A DNA stretch of 64,000 bases. Source: Deferribacterales bacterium Deferri_01. GTDB lineage: Bacteria > Chrysiogenota > Deferribacteres > Deferribacterales > Geovibrionaceae. The stretch lies in assembly GCA_001603805.1 (NCBI GenBank), contig LUZY01000013.1, forward strand, positions 284,723 to 348,722, written 5' to 3'. Position 1 is the stretch's first letter, and each line of letters starts with the position of its first letter. The notes below the pieces were generated by a model that made no database searches, was not told where the DNA came from, and saw only the letters and a program-made list of their open reading frames with translations. The position numbers and the translations under genes are program-made. Below, one piece after another: positions 46,322-54,138 of this stretch.

Positions 46322-47152
46322 TTATTTTCTGAATGATTTCAGCAGGCTCACTTCGCCTTCATACGTATTTTTTTCACCCACCGGTGTTTCCAGAATTCCC
46401 AGTGTGTGTTTGAACCTTGGGTCGTTAACCGCTTTTCTGAAAAAATCTGCTCCTATTTCACCTTTTCCTATCATCGCATGCCTGTCAACTCTGCTTCCCA
46501 GAGGTTTTTTGGCATCGTTGAGGTGAAACACCTTAATTTTATCGCCGAACTTTTCAAAAAGGGAGTCAAAAACCGAATCATAATCATTTACAATATCATA
46601 TCCTGCGCTGAACATATGGCATGAGTCAAGACATAAACCCAGTCTTTCACCACAGGAGGTTATATTTATTATCTCTTCCATGTGATCAAATGAACAGCCG
46701 ATTGAAGAGCCCTGCCCTGCTGTAATTTCCAGAAGAGTCATGACGCTGAACCCGTTCTCATCATATACCCTGTTTATGGCGTGGGCTATGCGCTTTATTC
46801 CTTCCTCAAGAGTTGACCCAGTAAAAGAACCGGGATGAATCACATAGTAAGGGATACCAAGTGTCTGGCATCTTTTTAATTCATCCGTATAAGCGTTGAG
46901 AGATTTTTTGAAAATATCTTCCCTAGCGGAAGCAAGATTAATGAGGTAGGAAGCGTGGGCGCAAATGCAGGAAAAACCAAAACCAGCCGCTTTTTCCCTG
47001 AATATTGCGATGTCTTTATCATGCATGGGTTTGGATTCCCATCTGCTGGCGTTTCTCACAAAAACCTGAAGAGCCTCGCATTTGTCATGCAAGGCTCTTT
47101 CAATGCTTTTATATATTCCGCCCGATATGGACTGGTGTGCGCCTAAGCGCAT
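46322..47152 (-). CDS. nfo: Endonuclease IV (AP endonuclease)
   Basis: Cuts DNA at abasic sites with three zinc ions, in base excision repair. The 276 residues begin RLGAHQSISGGI and hold the metal-binding segments YVIHPGSF, LEITAGQG, GLCLDSCHMFSAGYD near 178-192 and VFHLNDAKKPLGSRVDRH near 215-232, with a family-typical C-terminus ILETP. Its ATG overlaps the fbp stop by one base (TAATG). Confidence 0.95.
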   Translation of the reverse strand: MRLGAHQSISGGIYKSIERALHDKCEALQVFVRNASRWESKPMHDKDIAIFREKAAGFGFSCICAHASYLINLASAREDIFKKSLNAYTDELKRCQTLGIPYYVIHPGSFTGSTLEEGIKRIAHAINRVYDENGFSVMTLLEITAGQGSSIGCSFDHMEEIINITSCGERLGLCLDSCHMFSAGYDIVNDYDSVFDSLFEKFGDKIKVFHLNDAKKPLGSRVDRHAMIGKGEIGADFFRKAVNDPRFKHTLGILETPVGEKNTYEGEVSLLKSFRK

Positions 47153-48147
47153 TAAGCCTCACCTTTCATATATTTGCGAAATAATTCGACCTCATGTTTA
47201 GAGCCGATGATAAGGGGTGTTCTCTGGTGTATTCCTTCGGGTTTGATGTCGAGAATATCGTTTATTCCGTCTATTGCTGCTCCGCCTGCCTGTTCAACAA
47301 GGTAAGCAAGGGGTGCAGCCTCATAAAGCAGCCTGAGCTTTCCTTTGGGGTTGCTTGTGTCTCCGGGGTATGCAAATACCCCGCCTTTCAGAAGGTTGCG
47401 GTGAAAATCAGCAACAAGGGAGCCTATGTAGCGTCCTGTGTACGCTCTGTCGCTCTTGGTGCGGAGATCTCTCACGTATCTCTGTATTTCGGGAGTCCAT
47501 TTTTCAAAATTAGCTTCATTAAAGCTGTATATTTTACCCTGTTCGGGGATTTTGATATTTTCGTGGCTGAGAAGGAACTCGCCCACGCTGGGGTCAAGGG
47601 TAAAGCCGCTCACGCCGTTTCCTGCGGAGTAAACAAGCATTGTGCTTGAGCCGTAGATCACATACCCTGCGGCAACAAGGTTTCTGCCGGGCTGAAGAAA
47701 GTCCTCAAGTGTTCCCTGATGTCCTTCACTCACTGCCCTGTAAACGCCGAAAATTGTTCCGATGCTTATATTGACATCAATATTGCTTGAACCGTCCAGA
47801 GGGTCAAAAACAACAACATATTTTCCTTTCGGGTATTTATCAGGAATGGGGATTATTTCCTCGCACTCCTCTGAACCCATAGCACAGAGCTTGCCTAAGT
47901 GGTCCATAGCGCTGATCATTTTGTCATTGGAATAAACATCCAGTTTTTGCTGATCCTCACCGTGAACATTCACGGACTGGGCCTTCCCGAGAATATTCAC
48001 TATGCCTGCCTTGTTTACTTCTCTGGATATAATCTTGGAGGCAAAGGCGATCTGTTCTATTATTGTTGTGAAATCACCTGTAGCGTGAGGATATTTTCTC
48101 TGCTCCTCAAGCAGATATCTGTTGAGATTAGTCAACCCCTTCTGCAT
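47152..48147 (-). CDS. fbp: Fructose-1,6-bisphosphatase, class I
   Basis: Gluconeogenic phosphatase removing the 1-phosphate from fructose-1,6-bisphosphate. The 331 residues contain VVFDPLDGSSNIDVNISIGTIFGVYR near 109-134, with the metal and phosphate ligands, and the C-terminal GKLRLLYEAAPLAYLVEQAGG. Residue spacing is normal. The start follows CGGAG. First gene of a long co-oriented run to the MNT gene, behind a good promoter. Confidence 0.95.
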   Translation of the reverse strand: MQKGLTNLNRYLLEEQRKYPHATGDFTTIIEQIAFASKIISREVNKAGIVNILGKAQSVNVHGEDQQKLDVYSNDKMISAMDHLGKLCAMGSEECEEIIPIPDKYPKGKYVVVFDPLDGSSNIDVNISIGTIFGVYRAVSEGHQGTLEDFLQPGRNLVAAGYVIYGSSTMLVYSAGNGVSGFTLDPSVGEFLLSHENIKIPEQGKIYSFNEANFEKWTPEIQRYVRDLRTKSDRAYTGRYIGSLVADFHRNLLKGGVFAYPGDTSNPKGKLRLLYEAAPLAYLVEQAGGAAIDGINDILDIKPEGIHQRTPLIIGSKHEVELFRKYMKGEA

Positions 48148-48206
48148 TTGGACATCTCCGACCTTAAAATTTTAATACTGGAACAATTGTCTTATAGTTT
48201 TTGGCA

Positions 48207-48235
48207 ATAGTAGAAAATTCACAAAGATTTGTAAA
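48207..48235 (-). promoter_or_regulatory. Sigma70-type promoter of the fbp operon
   Basis: Minus strand TTTACA-N17-TACTAT, ending 60 bases before the fbp ATG and just downstream of the recO stop. Confidence 0.65.
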
Positions 48236-48248
48236 GCTTTTAGGCTGT

Positions 48249-48947
48249 TCAGAGGAGAAAGCTGAGAGTCGATGCGCTTTTAAGTTCTTTTCCATAAAGG
48301 GATTTATAAAATTGAGCAAAAAACGAAATAATCTCTGTCTCATTTTCTCTGTTTATTATCAGGTTCTTCATCAGCTCACTTACCTGAGCGCTTTTCATGA
48401 ACAGCATCACTGAGCCGGATACCCTAATCCCTGAATGGCGGCATTTTCCGCAGAAATACTCGCCGCCAAGAACATATCCTTCGGTGCTGTTCTCATCCCC
48501 GCACCCTGCGCAAACATTGAAATCAGGCAGCACCCCGTTTTTTTCAAATATATGTCTTACAGTAAAAGAAGCTGCCTTACGGAAGTTTGTGTTATCGATT
48601 TTTGTAATAAGTTTCATTAGGTATCCGTCTTTTTCCCTTTCCTGATAGAGAGCGTCCATCACCTCGAAGATAAAATGCAGACGGATCATTATTTCATGAC
48701 TGTCTATAAACCTATAAAATTCGGGTTTCTGGGTAAAGGCATAAAAACGGCAGAGATCGGATGATTCTTTCATCTGAAAATCCAGAATACCGGGAAAACA
48801 AGTCAGCAGACCGCCTTTTTTGCTGAAGGCTTTCGGGACAAACAGTTTAATTTTACCAAAGTCAGCAGTAAAAGCCCGTGCAACAGCGGAAGAATCGGAA
48901 TATCTGTGAAGTTTATAGATTATGGCGTCTGTTAAATGCCTGCTCAT
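48249..48947 (-). CDS. recO: DNA repair protein RecO
   Basis: RecO helps load RecA on SSB-coated single-stranded DNA in the RecFOR pathway. The 232 residues have an N-terminal OB fold (DAIIYKLHRYSDSSAVARAFTADFGKI), a helical middle, and four cysteines as CAGCG...CGKC near 157-186, the zinc finger of many RecO proteins. It overlaps mgtE by four bases (ATGA). Confidence 0.88.
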   Translation of the reverse strand: MSRHLTDAIIYKLHRYSDSSAVARAFTADFGKIKLFVPKAFSKKGGLLTCFPGILDFQMKESSDLCRFYAFTQKPEFYRFIDSHEIMIRLHFIFEVMDALYQEREKDGYLMKLITKIDNTNFRKAASFTVRHIFEKNGVLPDFNVCAGCGDENSTEGYVLGGEYFCGKCRHSGIRVSGSVMLFMKSAQVSELMKNLIINRENETEIISFFAQFYKSLYGKELKSASTLSFLL

Positions 48948-50305
48948 CCGAAATAGCGAAGAAGAACTGCGGACACTGAAAAGTAAATGGAAAGCCCCAG
49001 AATGTCATTCAGCATACTGATAAAAGGGCTTGAGGCAACTGCGGGGTCGAAATTAAAACGTATGAGGGTCGCCGGAACAAATGTACCGGAAAACGTGGCA
49101 AGGGTCATAGCGAAAAACATTGCCGTTCCCACCACTAGGCCTATGGCTGGTGAACCTGACCATAGAGGAGCTATAAAAGCCAGCAGAATGCCTATAGTAA
49201 CTCCCATTATCATCCCGACACGCATTTCCTTCAGCATGATGGGTACAATATCCGTGGGTGATATTTTGCCGAGGGCGACTCCGCGTATGAGAATTGTGGC
49301 GGACTGGCTGCCGGCATTGCCTGCCATCGCCATTATGATAGGCACGAAGGGGACAAGCATGGCAAAGTCTTTTGCATGTCCCTGAAAGAAAGTAAGAACG
49401 ATACTCGCTACAATAGAACCCACAAACGTTACAATAAGCCACGGCAGCCTTACTTTGGCGATTTTGACGGAATTGTTCGCAAACATAAGCTCATCATCCG
49501 ATGAACCCACCATCATATAAAAGTCTTCCGTGGCTTCCTCACGGATAATATCTATAACATCGTCAACTGTGATAATACCTGAAAGAACGTTAAATTCATC
49601 CACTACAGGGATGGCAAGAAGGTCATACTTTTCAACTATTTTTGCAACATCTTCCTGATCCTCGTGGGTGGTAACGTGGATGACGTCGGTGGTCATTATC
49701 TCATAAAGCTTTTTCTCCGGCGGATTAAGAATAAGCTGACGGAGAGAGATAACCCCCACAAGCCTTCCTTCGTCATCCGTTACGTAGAGATAAAAAACCA
49801 TATCCACATTTTCCGCCCCGTGGAGCGACTTTGTGGCTTCCTTTACAGTGGTCTCCTCGTTAAGGGAAAAATAGCTGGTGTTCATGATTGAACCCGCTGT
49901 ATATTCCTCGTAGTTAAGGAGTTGCTCTACTTCGCTTATCTGGTCGTTGTCGCCTATAAGGCTCAATACCGAGTTAGATATATCATCAGGAAGAAGACGC
50001 ACGACTTCCGCCGCATCGTCACTTTCCATATGTTCTACTATTCTGGCTATTTTTTCGGGTTTCTGTTCTGAGATGACATTGATTACATCGGCTTCGTTCA
50101 TCTCAACGATAATTTCAGCCAAAAGCTTTTCATCCTTAATATGGCTGAGAAGCTTTTTTCCGTCTATATCGTTAAGGTTGTTATATATAACAGCGATATC
50201 CGCAGGGTGCAGCTTTGAGAGTGTTTTCTCTAAAGCCACCCTTGCGTTTCTTCTGATAAGTTTTTTAACGCTTTCTAGTGAAACCTTTAATCTTGGTGTG
50301 AGCAT
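48944..50305 (-). CDS. mgtE: Magnesium transporter MgtE
   Basis: A Mg2+ channel/transporter of the inner membrane. The 453 residues follow the family order: N-terminal helical MgtE domain (about 1-130), two CBS domains (about 135-260) that sense Mg2+, a connecting helix, and five membrane segments after about 285. LVPFVPIIMAMAGNAGSQSATILIRG near 320-345 is the pore signature. No M-box is expected since the ATG directly follows the era stop (TAGATG). Confidence 0.93.
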   Translation of the reverse strand: MLTPRLKVSLESVKKLIRRNARVALEKTLSKLHPADIAVIYNNLNDIDGKKLLSHIKDEKLLAEIIVEMNEADVINVISEQKPEKIARIVEHMESDDAAEVVRLLPDDISNSVLSLIGDNDQISEVEQLLNYEEYTAGSIMNTSYFSLNEETTVKEATKSLHGAENVDMVFYLYVTDDEGRLVGVISLRQLILNPPEKKLYEIMTTDVIHVTTHEDQEDVAKIVEKYDLLAIPVVDEFNVLSGIITVDDVIDIIREEATEDFYMMVGSSDDELMFANNSVKIAKVRLPWLIVTFVGSIVASIVLTFFQGHAKDFAMLVPFVPIIMAMAGNAGSQSATILIRGVALGKISPTDIVPIMLKEMRVGMIMGVTIGILLAFIAPLWSGSPAIGLVVGTAMFFAMTLATFSGTFVPATLIRFNFDPAVASSPFISMLNDILGLSIYFSVSAVLLRYFG

Positions 50306-51199
50306 CTACCGGAGTCCCTGTATTCTCAAAAATTCATCCTTGTCTGCCCAATCATTACGAATCTTAACCCATAATGCAAGATGAATTTTGACTCCGAAAA
50401 ATTTCTCCAGATTAAGTCTTGCTTTTGTTCCTATCTCTTTAAGGCGTGCGCCCTGCTTTCCGATGACCATTCCCTTATGGCTTTCACGCTCAACAATTAT
50501 GGATGCGCTTATCTCCATCCGACCATCATCAGTGTCTTCAACTGATTCAGTTTCAACAACTATACGGTAGGGAAGCTCATCCTGGAGCTGCTCGAAAACC
50601 TGTTCTCTCACGTATTCTGCAATAAGCATTTTTTCAGGAACAGTAGTTATCTCCTCACTGTCGAACATGGGCATGCCCTCAGGCAAATGTTTTACAACGA
50701 GTTCAAGCAGCAGATCAACGTTTGTTCCTTTCCTTGCGCTTATGGGCACAACTTCAGCGAAGTCAAGCACTGGGAAGAGCTTTTCTGCCAGAAGAACCGC
50801 CTTCTCCTTCTTAAAAATATCCAGCTTATTGATAACAAGAAACTTTTTTGCCTTTGAAGCTTCCAGAATTTTAACAAGATTTTTAAATTCCGGTCCAATA
50901 TACTCATCAGCCTGAACCATAAGAAAGAGTATATCCGCCATATCTATGGAATCTGCTGCCTGCTGAACCATAAGTCTGTTTAGCGTGTCCTTCGCCTTGT
51001 GATACCCCGGAGTATCTATGAACACTATCTGGTAGTCTTCTCCGGTTTTGATGCCCTGAATATTCGTCCTTGTAGTCTGGGGCTTATTTGAGACTATGGC
51101 TATCTTTTCGCCTATGAGACTATTAATCAGCGTTGATTTACCAACATTGGGTCTGCCGAGTATGGAAACAAAACCCGACTTATATATCTGTTCCGGCAT
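50306..51199 (-). CDS. era: GTPase Era
   Basis: Essential GTPase that binds 16S rRNA near its 3' end and helps mature the 30S subunit. The 297 residues contain G1 GRPNVGKS near 15-22, the switch region with TTRTNIQG, G3 DTPGYH, G4 NKLD near 124, and a C-terminal KH domain with VIGKQGARLKEIG. Its start overlaps the end of the CNNM gene by one base (TAATG). Confidence 0.96.
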   Translation of the reverse strand: MPEQIYKSGFVSILGRPNVGKSTLINSLIGEKIAIVSNKPQTTRTNIQGIKTGEDYQIVFIDTPGYHKAKDTLNRLMVQQAADSIDMADILFLMVQADEYIGPEFKNLVKILEASKAKKFLVINKLDIFKKEKAVLLAEKLFPVLDFAEVVPISARKGTNVDLLLELVVKHLPEGMPMFDSEEITTVPEKMLIAEYVREQVFEQLQDELPYRIVVETESVEDTDDGRMEISASIIVERESHKGMVIGKQGARLKEIGTKARLNLEKFFGVKIHLALWVKIRNDWADKDEFLRIQGLR

Positions 51200-52497
51200 T
51201 AAACCTCCACATCATCCGCAGCAGGGGGTGTGTCCTGTATTTTTTTCATTTCTATTTTGCATATCTTTCTGTCTTCAATTTCAAGCACGGTAAGGGTATT
51301 TCCGTTGAATATGTATGAATCTCCCTGTTCCGGCACTTTTCCTGCAAGGTCATAAACCAACCCCGCCAGTGTTTCGTATTTTTCCATCTCCTCTGTTTTT
51401 TCAATATGAAACTCTTCGCAGAAATCGTCAATATCCATCATGGCGTCAAGCACGTAAGTGTCAGGATCTGTCTGTTCAACCTCATTTTCGCTCATTTCGT
51501 CTTCGTCATACTCATCGTAAATATCCCCGACAATTTCCTCAAGGACATTTTCAAGGGTCAGAAGTCCCGCCACTCCGCCGTATTCATCAAGAACTATAGC
51601 CATATGGTTTCTGGTTTTCTGAAACTCGGTCAGCATGGTATCTATCTTTTTGGTGCCGGGGATAAAATAAGGTGAACGGAGCATACTGCGGAGATTAAAA
51701 GTGCTTTTATCCTCTCTTGTAAAAGCAAGCAGATCCTTAACATTCAAAATGCCGATAATTTTATCAATGGTATCTTCATAAACCGGCAGGCGGGAAAACT
51801 CATTTTCAAAAACCTTATTCATTATTGAGTCAAAGTCATCATTAACATTAACGGCGATAATGTCCCTTCTGGGAACCATTACTTCCTTTATGCTCATGTC
51901 GCCGAGTTCAAAGATATTCTGAAGCATTTCTTTCTGCCCGTTTTCCAGAACCCCTTCTTTCTCGCCGACATTTATAATAAACTCAAGTTCTTCTTCAGTA
52001 ATCTGAGGTTTTTTCTCAAGCTTGCCGCCGGAAAGCTTTATCATCGCAACCACGAACTTGTTCATCGCATAAGTTGCGGGGAAAAGCACTGTGTAAAACA
52101 CCTTAAGAATCCGCATCAGAGCAATTGCCATAGCCTCCGCATTATGCTTTGCAAAGGTTTTTGGTGTAATCTCTCCGAATATTAGAACCATAAGCGTCAT
52201 AACACCTGTTACAGCAGCGATTTGCGTATTGCCGAAAATTTTCTGCATCATATCGGCAGCAAGAACAGAACCGAGAATGTTCACTACGTTGTTGCCGATA
52301 AGAATTGTGTTAAGCACCTTGTTGGGGTGGTAAATCCAAAGTTCAAGAATTTTTGCTTTCGGGTTTTCCTCGATCATATGTCTGACCTTCATCTCGCTGA
52401 GAGAGGTCAGGGCAGTCTCACTGCCGGAAAAAAAGCCAGAAAGTATTAGACAAACGAATATTGAGACCGACTGAAACAGTATACTGTCAGTTTCCAA
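51199..52497 (-). CDS. CNNM/CorC-HlyC-type transporter (DUF21-CBS)
   Basis: A 432-residue membrane protein of the CNNM/MpfA family, linked to Mg2+ (or Na+/Mg2+) transport. Domain order is DUF21 with about four membrane segments (1-190, SGFFSGSETALTSLSEMKVRH at the start), two CBS domains (about 205-325, with MVPRRDIIAV), and the C-terminal CorC_HlyC domain ending near 420. Together with mgtE two genes later it suggests a locus for divalent cation balance. The direction of transport is unknown. Confidence 0.88.
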   Translation of the reverse strand: METDSILFQSVSIFVCLILSGFFSGSETALTSLSEMKVRHMIEENPKAKILELWIYHPNKVLNTILIGNNVVNILGSVLAADMMQKIFGNTQIAAVTGVMTLMVLIFGEITPKTFAKHNAEAMAIALMRILKVFYTVLFPATYAMNKFVVAMIKLSGGKLEKKPQITEEELEFIINVGEKEGVLENGQKEMLQNIFELGDMSIKEVMVPRRDIIAVNVNDDFDSIMNKVFENEFSRLPVYEDTIDKIIGILNVKDLLAFTREDKSTFNLRSMLRSPYFIPGTKKIDTMLTEFQKTRNHMAIVLDEYGGVAGLLTLENVLEEIVGDIYDEYDEDEMSENEVEQTDPDTYVLDAMMDIDDFCEEFHIEKTEEMEKYETLAGLVYDLAGKVPEQGDSYIFNGNTLTVLEIEDRKICKIEMKKIQDTPPAADDVEV

Positions 52498-52656
52498 AAC
52501 AATTCACCTCTGATGAGAATATGATTAAACACGCCGCAGAAAAGGGCGCAGAATATCTGTGATAATAAGTATGGTTATCGCTTCCGCAATGGGGAAGCAG
52601 CCGTGCAGAACAATGTTCGGAAGGAGGTTTCTTTTTCATTTGCGGAATATTAACAT

Positions 52657-52704
52657 AAAAAAAACTGCTGTTCCATATTAAAAATGCCTGAAAACGGCAG
52701 TTTT
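52657..52704 (-). terminator. Intrinsic terminator of the xerD-pcnB-phoH-ybeY operon
   Basis: AAAACTGCTGTT pairs with AACGGCAGTTTT (one G-T pair) across an 18-20-base loop; on the minus strand the stem runs into eight T. It lies 18 bases after the ybeY stop. The rest of the 224-base gap up to 52497 shows nothing clear. Confidence 0.8.
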
Positions 52705-52721
52705 AAATAATTTGATTTTTT

Positions 52722-53177
52722 TCACTGAACGAGTCCGTCCTTAATAAGCTTGCGAAGAATATCTTCCTGCATATCAAACATTTCCTTTTCATCCTCTTCC
52801 GAAAGTTCATGATCAAACCCCAGAAGATGAAGAAGTCCGTGAATATACAGAAAAGCAAACTCCCTTACAAGAGGAATTTCATTCTCCTCCGCCTGTTTCT
52901 TTGCCGTGTCTATGGAAATAACAATATCACCGAGCATTCCGCCGTCATCCAGAGGGTATTCAGACATAGGAAACGAAAGAACATCAGTTGCGTAATCTTT
53001 CTGTCTGTACTGAGAATTCAAGGAGCGTATTTCAGCATCGTCCGTTATCAAAACAGATATTTCCGCTTCTTCAAAGGAAGCTTCGGTGAAGCTGAACACC
53101 CCAAGGGATATTTTTGTAAGGAAATCCTCTTTGAATCCGCTTTCTGTTTTATCGGTTAAAAGAACATCTGCCGTCAC
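52722..53177 (-). CDS. ybeY: Endoribonuclease YbeY
   Basis: A zinc-dependent RNase needed for 16S rRNA 3'-end maturation and 70S quality control. I start at GTG 53177, two bases after the phoH stop and ten after GAGGAG, which gives 151 residues; the longer frame overlaps phoH without similarity. The zinc motif HGLLHLLGFDH (HGxLHLxGxDH) is near 112-122. The pair phoH-ybeY is a common operon. Confidence 0.95.
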   Translation of the reverse strand: MTADVLLTDKTESGFKEDFLTKISLGVFSFTEASFEEAEISVLITDDAEIRSLNSQYRQKDYATDVLSFPMSEYPLDDGGMLGDIVISIDTAKKQAEENEIPLVREFAFLYIHGLLHLLGFDHELSEEDEKEMFDMQEDILRKLIKDGLVQ

Positions 53178-53178
53178 T

Positions 53179-54138
53179 TTATTTTTTCTCCTCAAACACT
53201 TCATAAGCCTGAATAATTTTCTGCACCAAACTGTGTCTGACAACATCTTTCTGGCTGAATTCCACAAAGCCGATGTCGTCAATATTTTTAAGTATGTCAC
53301 GGACAAGAATAAGCCCTGACTTTTTGGAGGAAGGCAGATCCACCTGTGTTATATCGCCTGTAACAACCGCTTTTGAGCGGAAGCCCAGACGGGTGAGGAA
53401 CATTTTCATCTGCTCGCTTGTGGTATTCTGCGCCTCATCAAGAATTATGAATGAGTCATTCAGAGTGCGTCCTCTCATGAACGCCAGAGGAGCAACCTCT
53501 ATAATATTTTTCTCCACCAGTGCCGCCACCTGCTCTATATTCATCATGCTGTAAAGAGCATCATACAAAGGACGAAGGTATGGATTTATCTTGTCTGCTA
53601 TGTCTCCGGGCAGAAAACCGAGGTTTTCCCCTGCCTCTACCGCAGGACGGGTGAGAATAATGCGACCTACTTTCTTTTTGAGAAACAGATGCACACCCAT
53701 AGCCATAGCAAGATAAGTCTTCCCTGTTCCGGCAGGTCCTATGCCGAAAACAAGGTCCTTATCCTTTATTGCCTGAAGGTATGCCTTCTGGCGGGGTGAT
53801 TTTGGTGAAACACTCTTTGTTCTGCCAGAAACTTTTATGGATTCGAGGAGAACCCCGCTGACATCTATCTCCTGATCATCATCCATCATCCTCAGAGCGT
53901 CACTGACGCCTGTTTCGGTGAGTTCGCCCTTCATAGCCATCTCACGCAGATGATCGATCAGGCGCACGGCCTTCATAACGTCTGCCCTCGCCCCTTTTAT
54001 TGTAAATTCATCGCCTATAACCGCTATACTCACGTCAAAAGCTGATTTTACAGCACGTAGGTGCTGGTCGCCGCTGCCGAGTATTGCCGGTATCAGCGGT
54101 TGATGGATGCTGATTGTCTCTGAATATTCCCTGCTCAC
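53179..54138 (-). CDS. PhoH-like ATPase (YbeZ)
   Basis: A cytoplasmic P-loop ATPase partner of YbeY. The 319 residues have an N-terminal KH-like region (about 20-100) and the ATPase domain with Walker A GPAGTGKTYLA near 128-138 and Walker B FIILDEAQN. The start is GTG at 54138, overlapping the stop of the preceding gene as GTGA. The arrangement with ybeY fits a role in rRNA processing or RNA repair, but the exact reaction is open. Confidence 0.92.
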   Translation of the reverse strand: MSREYSETISIHQPLIPAILGSGDQHLRAVKSAFDVSIAVIGDEFTIKGARADVMKAVRLIDHLREMAMKGELTETGVSDALRMMDDDQEIDVSGVLLESIKVSGRTKSVSPKSPRQKAYLQAIKDKDLVFGIGPAGTGKTYLAMAMGVHLFLKKKVGRIILTRPAVEAGENLGFLPGDIADKINPYLRPLYDALYSMMNIEQVAALVEKNIIEVAPLAFMRGRTLNDSFIILDEAQNTTSEQMKMFLTRLGFRSKAVVTGDITQVDLPSSKKSGLILVRDILKNIDDIGFVEFSQKDVVRHSLVQKIIQAYEVFEEKK

